A stretch of DNA of 64,000 nt. Origin: Aurantiochytrium sp. KH105. Its lineage: Eukaryota; Sar; Bigyra; Thraustochytrida; Thraustochytriidae. This document shows, one piece after another, positions 30,898-41,734 of the stretch (position 1 is its first letter; each line of letters begins with the position of its first letter). The position numbers and the translations under genes are program-made. The notes beneath the pieces were generated by a model. It was given only the letters and a program-made list of their open reading frames with translations, did not search any database and was not told where the DNA came from. The stretch is from the NCBI GenBank assembly GCA_003116975.1, contig BGKB01000054.1, positions 298,166-362,165 on the forward strand, given 5' to 3'.

Positions 30898-32295
30898 TCA
30901 GGTCTTGCGGTGGCCTTTCGTTAGCGCGCGAGAGAAGACGCGATCGAAGTCTTCGCAGTCCTTATTCAATTCGTGGATAGACGCATCAATCTTGGCCTGG
31001 GCGAAGTCGATGATGCGGACGGTGCCAGCATCGTCCACGACAAAGTTCCGCAGCAGCACGTTGCGGTGCGCGACGCGAGCCGCGTGCACAGCCATGAGCG
31101 CCGCCCGGGCCTTATCTCGAAGGTCCTCGCTCACGGTGCTAGAATCGAGAGACTCGCCAGCGTAGGTGGTTGCGACGATGAGGTCGTTGAAGATGTGGCG
31201 GCCGCCATAGAGGTACCAGGGCACGTGCGTCCCCCAGAGAGAGCGCAGCTCGCAGTAGACATCCATCTCGTGCCAAAAGGCAGACTCAGCCACGCGCGTT
31301 TCTTCCGGATATTTCGCCGGGGTCATGACCTTGACGACCGTGTCGACGCCGCCCGTGTCGACGCGGATCGTGAAGCCATACTGGCCTTCGGGGTACTGCT
31401 TGATGACGTCCAGCAGCCCCCCGGCGTAGGGAAAGCTAAGGTCGCTCTTGAGCGGGAGAAGCTCGCGCAGGGCCTCTTTGTCCCCAAGCGAGGCGGTGTC
31501 GGTCTGAACGCCAGGCGGAGCGGCCCCGCGATGCCCGCCACGTGCCGCCGCCCCCGCGCCGACGTGATAACCGAACCCACGCCAGACGTCGGCCCATTCG
31601 GGATTCCCGATCCGAATGTCCGTCTGGCAAATGGCCCGCAAATGCTCCTCGTCGAGCGTCAGGCGCGCCGCGCCAACCAAGTTGCGGCGCAACATGCACA
31701 CGTACGCATGTCGCATCGATCCGCGACCCGTCGCCGTCGAGAGGAACGAGTCCGAAATGTGCAAGACGTTGTCGTTGTCAATCTTGAGGAACCAGGTCTT
31801 GTCGGTGGTGGAGAGAACGCCGTACTTGCAGAAAGAGCGTAGCATGTAAACGTAGATTTGGATAATTGGATAGCGAAACCGCACAGAGCTTTCCCGGTTG
31901 TGGAATCTTTCTCCCAGTTCCCAATATTCGACCAGGTCGTCGCAAGCCATCTCCCAGGCGCTGTTCACAACTCCCCTGGCCTCATCGAGAGATTCAGACG
32001 CACGTTGCGCGTACAACTCGGCGAGATCACTAAGATCGTCTTCGGTCAGGCCATAGGGAAACTTCGCAGGCGGCTTGTGCTCGTGCACGAGGAAGCGCGC
32101 GCGGTTCGGATTTTGCGGGGTGAGGATGCCAGCCCTGGAGCGATCAGTGCCATTGGCCATGACGCGAGACCACACATAGTCCACCCGGTGCCCAATGCCC
32201 GTCGCCTCTGGGGTCGCATTGACATGAAAGGGCGTCCATCTGTTTGGCGCGGTGTCTGCATAACGCGATAACACCTCGCTCAACGCTGGGTCCAT
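30898..32295 (-). CDS. nuclease-kinase (PD-(D/E)XK + protein-kinase-like) Crinkler-type effector-like protein
   Basis: This gives the part that starts at an ATG (465 codons); the frame is open up to 32535. The first third has the pattern of a PD-(D/E)XK nuclease: HRVDYVW followed about 35 residues later by VHEHKPP, that is D...ExK. The last third is kinase-like. Its N-lobe Lys is in DTVVKVMTP, a Glu-containing helix follows, then VAHRNVLLRNFVV at the catalytic loop and IIDFAQAK at the metal site. The usual HRD Asp is Asn, so activity is doubtful. The family order nuclease then kinase is known from Crinkler-type effectors and related host-conflict proteins of oomycetes and chytrids. No LxLFLAK-type leader is visible. 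The 5' end is damaged (see 32296-32706). Confidence 0.6.
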   Translation of the reverse strand: MDPALSEVLSRYADTAPNRWTPFHVNATPEATGIGHRVDYVWSRVMANGTDRSRAGILTPQNPNRARFLVHEHKPPAKFPYGLTEDDLSDLAELYAQRASESLDEARGVVNSAWEMACDDLVEYWELGERFHNRESSVRFRYPIIQIYVYMLRSFCKYGVLSTTDKTWFLKIDNDNVLHISDSFLSTATGRGSMRHAYVCMLRRNLVGAARLTLDEEHLRAICQTDIRIGNPEWADVWRGFGYHVGAGAAARGGHRGAAPPGVQTDTASLGDKEALRELLPLKSDLSFPYAGGLLDVIKQYPEGQYGFTIRVDTGGVDTVVKVMTPAKYPEETRVAESAFWHEMDVYCELRSLWGTHVPWYLYGGRHIFNDLIVATTYAGESLDSSTVSEDLRDKARAALMAVHAARVAHRNVLLRNFVVDDAGTVRIIDFAQAKIDASIHELNKDCEDFDRVFSRALTKGHRKT

Positions 32296-32706
32296 GAACC
32301 TAGAATACAAGCGATTGAATGCATAATTCTCGTTGATCTCAACGATATCCGCAATGTTGGTTCGAAACGCAAACTCCACGACAGGGAGGTCGCCGAAGCC
32401 GGCCTCCCGCCTGAATTCATCCCATCCAACCTCATCGTGGAAATCCCGCCAGCGGGTCACACGCTTGGGGAACAGGTCGAGGCGGGCTTGCACGCCGCCT
32501 TGGGGCGCAAGACCTCCGCGACTCCTCGATGAGTACTACGAGCTTGAGCGGCTTCTCGGGGCCAGATTGTTGTTGAAGAAATTGGGATCATCTTGCTCTT
32601 CGCGTTGCATCAACTCTGCCTCGTATGCATTGAGATGGGCGACCATCGCGCCGCGCTCCATTGGCGTGTCAAGGAGGATCTCGGAGAAAGGCTTCGTGGT
32701 CGCCAT
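32296..32706 (-). pseudogene. disrupted 5' end of the nuclease-kinase gene
   Basis: In the same frame as the nuclease-kinase body, an ATG at 32704-32706 opens 56 codons (MATTKPFSEILLDTP to NNNLAP). They end at a TAG at 32536-32538, after which the same frame continues without interruption into the body. A different frame carries a protein-like piece across the break (EKPLKLVVLIEES near 32515-32555), so a pair of frameshifts is as likely as a nonsense change. Translation could restart at the ATG at 32295. A very short intron is not supported. Confidence 0.5.
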
Positions 32707-32943
32707 CGCGCCGCCCTTCCTCGCTCTCCCACGCGCGCGCGCGCTCCTCCGCGCTCCCCCTCTCTCTCTCTCCGCCCGCTCGCTCGTGCGCGCACGCAAG
32801 TCCTCTCTCCTTCACTCGCTCGCGTGCGTCGTTCTGGGTCTGCAGTCGAAAAGAAAGAGGTCCCGTCTCGCTCACGCGTGACCAACTTGGCTTGGGCTAG
32901 GGTTGAGGGTGTGTGCGGGGGAGAACCAATGTTTTTTTATCTT

Positions 32944-34342
32944 TTAGCGGGAGGAGGAGTTCAGCCCGCGGCGCGCCGAGCGCTCGCCGTCGCCGCGAGC
33001 CCGCTGGCGCTTGTTGTTCGCGCGAAATTCACTGAGGCGGAAGGACGCCTTCGTGCTGCGCAGCGTCGCGACGAACTTTTTCGCGTAATCCTGCGCAGGA
33101 AAGGCGTCGGCATTGCCTCGGCGCAGGGCAAATCTCGCGAGCACATTCAGGGTCTCCCAGCGCATGTCTTTGCCTAGAAATTCCCCGATCACCGTTTCGC
33201 CCAGGCCAGTGCCCTTCAGCGGCCAGCAGCGCCTGGCGGATGACGACGGCCCTCTCATAGTACTCGCCGAACAGTTCGAGCAAGGCCTCCCGCTGGACTT
33301 CCTGGAACTTGCTTGGGCCGAAAATGCGTCACAGCGACGGCCGGAAGGGCTCGACGGCGAAGAGAAATCGGAAATGCCGCGGATCCTCTCGAGATTGGAA
33401 CTTTCGCAGGCTAGGCCGCGCTCTTTTCAGGGCAGCATGAAAAGCGACGATTCTGCCGGCGTCGTCCGCGGTGACTGAATCGGAGGAACGGAGTTCTTGG
33501 GCGATGGCATACACAGAGGTCTCATTGTAAGCAATGCGCCCCCCCACCCACCATGGCGAAGTAACCTACGCCGCGAGATCCATGTGCTGTGCCACGGGGA
33601 CGCGCCGAAGCGTCTCGACGGTTCCGTGTCTCGAGAAGAGGTCATTGATTTCCTTCAAGGGCGCGACTTTCTTGGCAAACGCCAGGCCATGGCCGTCGAC
33701 GGGAGGGAAGTTGTCCGCCCGCTCGGTCCGTCGATCTCGATCAAAAGCTTCGCTGCGGGTTCGCACCTCTTGTCGAAAAAATTGGCGGGAAAGATGCACC
33801 GGTCGTTCGGGCTCAGGATGGCTGTGTGGACGCCCTCTCTCGCCAGCGCGAGCAACTCTGCTTTCCAAGAGCCACGGCTTGTAAACGCGGACTATTTCGC
33901 TCACGAGGCTCGGATCCTTTTCGTCATTAACTCGCCTGACAAGCGAGCCGTAGATCGCAGAGTAAAGAACCCCCCTGGCGCGGGCCACGGTGCGCGGATC
34001 CCGTGGATCACCCAGTGCGTCTCCGACCTCGCTGGCGCTGTCATAACACGTTTGCAGCAGCTTGTTCAAGACCCCAATGGACATTTTGCACCGCGCGAAG
34101 TTACTAAACAGCGTAATGGCCATGTTGTCAATATCTGTATCGCGGAAGAGGCGTAACGTGTGGATGTAAGTCATTACGCGGGCCACCACGAGCGCGGTCA
34201 TCACATGCGGCATGCTGGGCTTCATGAGCATCGTTGCAACCTCCCACTGGATGAGGTCCTTGGGGCAGCTACGGCTGGGATCCGCGTCCCTCGCGGGCAA
34301 GGAAATGCACAACACATTATTCTTAAAATCACTCACGATCAC
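32944..34342 (-). pseudogene. RAP-domain protein gene with stops and frameshifts
   Basis: RAP domains are found at the C-terminus of RNA-binding proteins, mostly of mitochondria and plastids. A helical region at 34342-33860 (DIDNMAITLFSNFARCKM) leads to AREGVHTAILSPNDRC and the RAP signature AKLLIEIDGPS (33721-33753), which is read in a different frame. The original frame resumes with FAKKVAPLKEINDLFSRHG. The two shifts compensate within about 140 bp. The main frame has stops at 33566-33568 and 33329-33331, yet reads sensibly on both sides of each (AYNETSVYAIAQELRSS; IFGPSKFQEVQREALLELF). A further shift near 33200 leads to a basic tail ending at 32944. It could be one broken gene or two abutting ones. 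Confidence 0.5.
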
Positions 34343-34465
34343 TCACGACTTTTTTTTTTAGACTAGAAGACAACAAAGAGCAGGTTTCCCGTTCCATTCG
34401 CTCCAAAGAAATAAAAGTCCGCTCGTTTTCTCCTCTACACGTACGCACGCCTGAATAAGGGCGTC

Positions 34466-37400
34466 TTACTCCGAGTCCGAGCCTGAACTTGACCCTGAGG
34501 ATGACGAGCCCGACTCCGAATCTGAATCAGAGTCCGAGTCCGCTCCACCTTCTCTAACTTCGAACGAGACTTTGTGCACCTCATTGACACCCATAACGGA
34601 GTCACACATGACGTAAACGTTGAGCTGGTGAGCACCCGTTTGTCTCGGTGCATCAAAGGAGAGTTCGAGATCGACAGACTTGCCCACCATGACGCGCTTG
34701 ATGGCAAAGAGCTCATTGGTCTCGGCATTGCCCACCACAGCCCAGTAGTTTTCCATTTTGACGCGAGGATAGCGCGGGGCGACGACCTTGCCGTACACAG
34801 GCGCGACCTCGTTGGCTTGACCTTTCGCATCTTCGTCATCCTCGTCCTCATCCTCGTCGTCGTCGACACGTTCAATGGAGACCTTGAGGCGCACAGCGCC
34901 GCCTGTCCGGATTGAGGTCGCATCTTGCACATCAACCTTGATGTCCAAGTCGGGGTAGGCATTGCAAAAGGCTGCCACATCCTCCAACTTGCCGGCCGGG
35001 AGCTGAAGAATCGAGTCCCGCTTGTCGTCCTCCAGTTCAGCAATGTCCATAACATGCTTGACGCCAGCGGCCGTGCAGCGTGCGAGAATGTCCGCATCGA
35101 AGTGCGGGATCTGAAGCAGGGGCGAGTCCGTGTTCCAGCAGCCCTGCACCACCATTTGCGAAAGCTCCATTGCCGCCAGAGCTGGACGTAACCAGCGATT
35201 GCTCGCAATAATGTCGACCATGGCAAAAAGCAGACGTGTTGCCTTGTCCAGCACGAGATTGAGATCGGCTCGTTGGTCTTCCGTGAGCGCGCGGTGCGAA
35301 AAATGAAGCTGCAACAGAATGTGGGTCTTGACGTGCGGCCGACTGTAGTCTGGCGCGGGCTCTGACGGCTCGCGAGGCGCCGGAAGTGGAAGGTGCCTGG
35401 CCAAGCTCTCGAGACGCTGGTCTTCGCCAGCGCGAACAGGGATGTCCTCGAACTCGGCCGCTGCGGCAAGTACATTCAACACCGTGCGCAGCTTTGACTG
35501 CGCGCGCAAATTCACCGAGAAGAGCTCGATAGTCATGTACTGTACGTAATAGTACGAGGCGACCATGCCGAGGTTGAGCGGGGCCACGTCCATCTCATTC
35601 TTGTCGATCTCGATGCACTTGCTTCCAGCCAGCTCATTGAGTGTCGACTCGGTGAGCTCGGACAGGTAGTCGGAAAGGATCTCGGGCGAGGTGCCCACGA
35701 GCTGGTAGTATGTTGGATTCTTGGACAAACGCCGGTAGAGCAGCGTCCACGTCAGGTAATCGACAGCTTCTTGCTTGTTCTTGATCACGCCGGACACCAC
35801 CTCGGCGCACATATGGTCCGCGAGTACGTGATCCAGGTGGCTTTCTACGGGCAAGGCGTCGTGCAGAAACTTTTTGTAGTATGCCTTGCGCTTGCTGTGG
35901 CAAAAGACGAGACACTTGGCCACGTCCTTGGGTGAGATGGCGCGGCCCACCATTTGCATGAGGTCTGCGACGGGATAATCGAGGTAGCGACCCTGGGCCC
36001 CATCGTACTTTGCCGTGTCCATCACGACAACCACGTCGGCACGATGCCGGAGCCCCCAGCAGAGGTCACTGGTGGCGACGAGAGTGCGCACCGTGCCCGA
36101 TGCGAAGCACGCTTCGACGATGGCCCGGTCAGCATCGGCCATGCCCTCGTGCATGTACGCGACGCCTTCTCGCAGGGTGCTGCGCAGTGCCGGATCACGG
36201 ATGGACTCGAGATGAGGTGCAAGTTTTTGCTCTGCGTCCTGCGCAACAAAAAAGTGTTTGCGCGAAGCCCAGCGGCGCGCCTTGCGCAACTTTGCGACGG
36301 CTTTCTCGTCCTCGAGGGCAGAGGCCCCAAAGCTAATAAGGTCCACGGCAGTAACCTTTGCCTGGCGCGTTGAGGGCACAAAGACGAGGGCGGCTTTTGC
36401 GCCATGCTGGCCGTGGGCCACAACGGCGTCAAAGACAGGTCTTGCCATGGCCAAAAGTCGGGTACCAGGATGATGGACGTCAAAGCTGCGCAACTCGACC
36501 TCGACCGGATTCGGACGCTGCGACGGGTGCAAGTTGATGGTTTTCTTGGCCCCCATCCAAGCCCCGACCTCTTTGCCATTGGCAAGCGACGCCGAAAAAC
36601 CAACAATACGAAGCGAAGGCGAAGCAGAGGCCAAGAAGCGCATGCGTGAAACCACAACCTCGAGCACCGGTCCCGGCGCAGAGCCGACAAGGTGGAGCTG
36701 GTCGGCAATGAAAAGGCTGACGTTCCGTACCGCCTTGCGTTGTTTCCATCGGCGCGAAAGGTTGTCCCAGTCTTCGGACGTGGCGATGACGATATTGGCC
36801 GCTGCGAGCGCCCGCAGATCGGCCGTAGTGTCGCCCGTAAGCCTCGCCACGACGAGACCAAGCTCTCGGCCAAAAAGAGTCTGCCACTCTGCGTGGCGCC
36901 GGTCGCACACTGCGCGGAGAGGGGCGACGTACACGCAGGTGACAGCGGCCCGGTCTTGCGCCGTTGCAAAGGCCCGAATGATGGACAGTTCCGCGAGGAC
37001 GGTCTTTCCCGAGCCAGCAGGCGCGGCCACGAGCAAGGCATCATCCCCGACGGCAATATCGGCAAACGCTTGCGTCTGGACAGCATTGAGAACCTTGAAG
37101 CGCGCACCGAGGACCTCATGGTACGCCTGGCGTACCCACTGTGCACCTGTGACCCCAGGCGCCTCTGCCGCTTCTTGCGTAGCCGTCTCGACGGCAAGCG
37201 GGCGAAGATCAAGGAGCTCCGTTGGGGGTGGGAAACGCTCGGGGAGAATAAGCTTTCGAAACGAGATGGGAAGAACCGTCGAGGCGTGGAGAAAGCGCTC
37301 ACAAACGACGCGGCAAAAGTATTGAGGCGGCATCGGATCCGAGAGCGGGACCATGAAGGATGTGGAGAGTTCTTGGCCCGCGTTGCGCTTACCAACTAGG

Positions 37401-40400
37401 GCAACCTCGTGGTGAAGAATTGTCTCTGCGTCGCAATCCTCGACAATGACGTAAAAGAGTAAGACCTCTCCATAGAGGTTTTCGTCAAAGTTAAAATCTG
37501 GCGTCAGCGTTAGCTCAATGCTGAGAGTAGATCGCGTAATGGGCTGGACCACGGCCGAAAGATTCATCTTGGGAAAGCAATGGATGACGCGATGCAGATC
37601 GCGCCCCTGCTTGACGCTCGATGATGCGCCCGCGGCGGGCCCAACGCTGATGAGTTCAGCAAGTTCCTGCGGAGAGAGGTCCCAGAGTTGGTCCACCGAG
37701 AGACCGCGGCGCTCAATCCGTTTGATCACATCTGCGCCGACGGGCACGTCAGCGAGCTGGCGGAGAAAGCACTGCGTGGGCCATATACGGTGCTCGCACA
37801 TGTTGGCAAGGGCCAAGCATCGCTGCGCCAGAGCAGCCCAGCCACGCACGAGACAAATCTCGAACATGGCGCGCACGAGACGATTGGCGCTCTGCTGAAT
37901 AAAGACGAGATCGCAAGCCATGGCGTAGCCTTCGAGACGCATGCCCGAGATGTAGGCCTGCAACAGGAGATTTACCTTTGCCGAAGCCTCCTCGATGCCT
38001 TCTTTGATGGGGATGGGGGCGCGATCCGCAAGCTGCGCGAGCTCCACTTTTTCTTCTTGACGCACAACAATGTTCGAGAACTCTTTGGAGAGCGAAAACA
38101 TGCGAAAGAGATCAATGTCACCCATGGTCGGTCGCAAGAGCTCGTTGAAAGTTTGCATCGAATCAAAGGAAACATAGTAGTGCGATGCGATCCTGCCGAG
38201 CGGGGTCCCCTGGAGCGCGCCGGTGCGACGATCGTAGCGCACAAGCTGACTCTTGTCCAGGAGGAGAGCGGCGCTGTGAACGAGGTCTCGACGGCGTTGC
38301 AAAAGGCCTGGGTCCTCATCGACCTCGTCAACGGGTATCCCATACTGCGCAGGACTTTGAAGCATGCGCACGTACAGATAGGTGTAACCTAGCCAGTGTG
38401 CACCGTCTTCGATGCTTTGCACACCGCCCATGACGATTTCTGCGTTGAGAGCATCCGCGAGACGTCGAATAAGCTGCGATTCCACGGGGAGCTGCTCGTT
38501 GAGAAGAGAGAGGTAGAACTGCAGCTCGGCGTGGGACGTAATGATGATGCCCTCTCCCTCGGTGTCTGTCTCGAACTGCGGGCGACCCGCGCGGCCGAGC
38601 ATTTGCAGAATATCGAGCTGGGAAAGCTCGGTCCAGCGGCCCTTTTCTGGATTGTAAACTTGTGTACCCTTGATGATGACCGTGTGCGCAGGAAGGTTGA
38701 CACCCCAAGCAAGCGTGGCCGTGCACACGAGAGCCTTAATGTAGCCTCGCTTAAAGAGATCCTCGACAAGGGTGCGGTCGGCACGGGGCAAGCCCGCGTG
38801 GTGCACAGCGAGACCATGAAGAAGAACATCCTTGAGGTCTGGGTTTTGAGCCTCTTCTTCGACTGATGTGCGTAGAATCTCGCGCGTGGCGCGGTCCTCG
38901 GCATTGAGGAAAATACCAAGTTGATCGCGCTCCTCGGCCAGGTCCCGAAGATAGCGGGCTGTGGCGGCTGTGTCTTTGCGGCTGTGTACAAAGACGAGAA
39001 CCTGGTCCTTGGGATTATTTTCCAGCGCCGCGATGATTTTATCGTAGCAAATCTCGTTTGCTTTTTGTAAGCGACGAAATGGCTTGGTTTCGGTAATGCC
39101 AATGTACTGTTGCTGGAGAGGTACTGGACGAAAAGAGTTGTCAAAAAAGAAGAGACCTTTGTCAAAGGGCACACGGAGAAAAGTTGCAACGTCTTTGTAG
39201 TTGGGAAGCGTGGCAGAAATCCCGACGAGACGCACCCGTTGCTGTGTGACCTCTTGCTGGCGAATAGCGCGGGCGATGATGGCTTCGAGCACGGCGCCTC
39301 GTTCATTGTGGAGAAGATGGATTTCGTCAATGATGACAAGCTTGACGAGCTGCGTATAGGCGCGCTCGCCGGCCTTGCGCGTGACAATGTCCCACTTTTC
39401 AGGCGTTGTGACAATCATTTGCGTCTGAGCAATTTCGGCGCGACTGAGCTGTTGGTCGCCGGACAACTCGCGAACGGTAAGACTGTGACTGGCCCCGAGC
39501 CGCTGACCAAAATTTTGCACAACCTCTTGGACGAGGGCCTTCATTGGAGCCACATAGACGACTTTCATTTCCTTTTTCATGCGAGCTGTATCGACCTGGC
39601 CGCTCGAAGGGTCGACGAACTTTCCAATCTCGTGCAAGACCGTGAGCATGGCAACGTTGGTTTTGCCGGCACCAGTGGGGGCACAGACGAGCAGGTTAAA
39701 GTCCTTGTGAAGAGCAGCAGGCATGATGCGGGACTGCACACGGTTCAGTGTGGTCATGCGCGCAAAGGCGCCGTGGGTGAAAGTGGGCAAGTCTTGGATG
39801 GCGCAGAGTCTTTCGTCCTTGAGAAAGGGCTTTGGCTTGAGTGGCGGCACGTGGACCTCCTTGAAGGCTTTGCCTTCCCTGACCCAGCGCGCGCTCTTGA
39901 CACGGACCTCTTTATTTGTCATGGTGTGGTCGCCGGCACCAAAGGCGAGCGCTTGAAGATCGAGTCGGCGCGGCGCGCGAGCATTCGGTGCGTCCTCCTC
40001 CTCCTCCATGTCCTCATCACCCTCATCACTGTCTTGCGCGTTTCCCTCTTGGTCCGCGTCGCGAACCCGCATGGCATTTGCGCGACGAGACCCGCTGCGG
40101 CCTGCAGCAGTGCCAACGCCACCAGTGGGGTCGGCAAGCATGGCGAGAATATCGCGACCGCCTCCAGGCTCGCGATCTTGGTTCATTTCGCGCTCGATGG
40201 CGGCGCGTTCGGGATCCGAGGCGGCGCGCTTTAGCTTTGTGCAGTAGAGAATCTTTTTCCGATTGGCAAGAAGTTTTCTGATGAGCGCAAATTTGTCGAA
40301 CTCGAGGAGGAGAACGAGCTGGTTTTCGCACGCGCGTTCGTTGGGTTCGGCGAGGGCTTGGAGCACCTTGTCTGCGAGCTCTTGGGCCTCACGGGCATCA

Positions 40401-40599
40401 GGAAAGTAGGTTGCCAGCTCGCGCTGGACCCAGTGGGCGTCAATCTCGTGGACGTTGAGGGCGTCCTGGTCGGTAGCATCGGCACCATTTGCTGGGCCCT
40501 TTTGTTTGGCGGTTTTGCGTTTGCGACGACGTGAGGCTGGGTCGGCGCCGGGGTCGGAGTTGGCATCACTGTCATTACCGCTGCCGTCGCTGTCGCCGG

Positions 40600-40634
<35 letters not shown>

Positions 40635-41305
40635 CTGACGACCTCGGCAAGCTCATCATCTGATTCGTCCGAGCTGTCTCCGTCAAAGACGACAGCGACG
40701 CCAATATCTCCAGATGGGGCTGCGTTTGTTGGAGCGTCGTCATTTGTGGTCGCCATGGCGGTCTCAAAGTCATCGATGCGTTCACAGAGCCGAAGAACAT
40801 CTGTAAAGGCGGCCTTGGAGAGGCGATTGCCGAGAAGCTTCCTGCACTCGGACTCTTTGCGGGGCGCTGTGAGCTCTGGGTCTTTGGTGATGGCCAGAAC
40901 CTCGTCCGCTGCGCTGTGGAGGATGTCACGCGGGTGGTCGCCCAGAAGGCGTTGCAAAGCTGCAAGAAGCTCTTCAAAGGCTAGACGCGTCTCGCGTGTG
41001 GTGGGCCTGTAGGCGCCGAGTGGCGTATCGTCTGCGGCATTCACGAGACCAGCATCCTCGTGGTTGATTTGCTGGGCCTGGTTGCGCGCGTCGCGCTCGC
41101 GCTTCTTGGCGAGTTTGGCGTCGAGGTCGGCAGCGCGGGTCGGCTGCGCCCTTGCGCCCATGTCCGCGACGGAGACCTTGTTGCGCAGACTCTGCGCCTC
41201 GCCGGAGGGCTCATCGTGGTGTCTGCGCGAGGAGCGGTTCTTGAGCACGAGGTTCGAGTTGGCGTTGTAGTCGTAGAGCCGCTGGCGCGCCTGTTCCTCC
41301 GCCAT
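34466..41305 (-). CDS. BRR2: U5 snRNP RNA helicase Brr2 (SNRNP200)
   Basis: Brr2 unwinds the U4/U6 snRNA duplex to activate the spliceosome. The protein has 2279 residues, near the family's usual 2150-2200. The ATG at 41303-41305 opens MAEEQARQRLYDYNANSNLV, the family's usual start; the 61 codons upstream are Ala/Arg-rich and have no resemblance. The N-terminal helicase cassette has CAPTGAGKTNVAM near residue 540 and DEIHLL near 665, followed by a Sec63-like unit. The C-terminal cassette has AAPAGSGKT near 1425 but ADQLHLVG in place of DEIH/DELH near 1538, consistent with the inactive second cassette known for Brr2, then a second Sec63 unit. It ends in a Ser/Asp run. Its presence implies that introns are removed in this organism, although none is evident in this window. 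Confidence 0.95.
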
Positions 41306-41734
41306 GGTCTCGTCGTTTCCCTCGGTTTCCCCTGCCCTTTTTTCCCTGTCTCGTGGCCAGCCACAGCCCCAGCTGCGCGCGGCGGGCTGGCTGGCGACGG
41401 CGAGCGAGCTGGCTGGCGGCCGCTGTGCGCCGCGGTTGCAGGCGCGGACGAGGTGGGCGCCGCGACCGCTTGCTTGCCGCAAAGGCAAAGGGGCCCGGCC
41501 CGGGAGCGGGCCTTACGCGCCGACTTGGAGCGGCCGAAGCGCCGACGATAGATGTTTGTCTGTCTCTGTCTGTCTGTCTGCCAGTGTTCTTCTTCTTCTT
41601 TCCTTCAAGCCGGACCCTCGTCGAAGACCAAGAACAATGAGGAGCGAGAACGATTCGCAGCGGCGCAAAGGCTTCGAGCGGGCGGCAATTTCGTTTGATT
41701 TCGTTAAAGTAGTATATATTCAATGTGATGATGT
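41306..41734. other. Brr2 upstream region / P2X gene 3' flank
   Basis: A GC-rich leader next to Brr2 contains a TCTG/TGTC run at 41551-41582. AT-rich sequence lies just past the P2X stop. No gene is seen. Confidence 0.5.

Noticed and set aside
578..32538. Stop-codon reassignment as an explanation for in-frame stops
   Set aside because: Intact genes in the window end with TAA, TAG and TGA, and the broken genes also carry frameshifts.
33497..34156. Plus-strand open frame of 219 codons opposite the RAP gene
   Set aside because: The minus strand carries the RAP signature; this frame has no motif and looks like an antisense shadow.
41306..41488. 61-codon N-terminal extension of Brr2
   Set aside because: The codons upstream of MAEEQAR are Ala/Arg-rich and do not resemble the family; the inner ATG matches the usual start.
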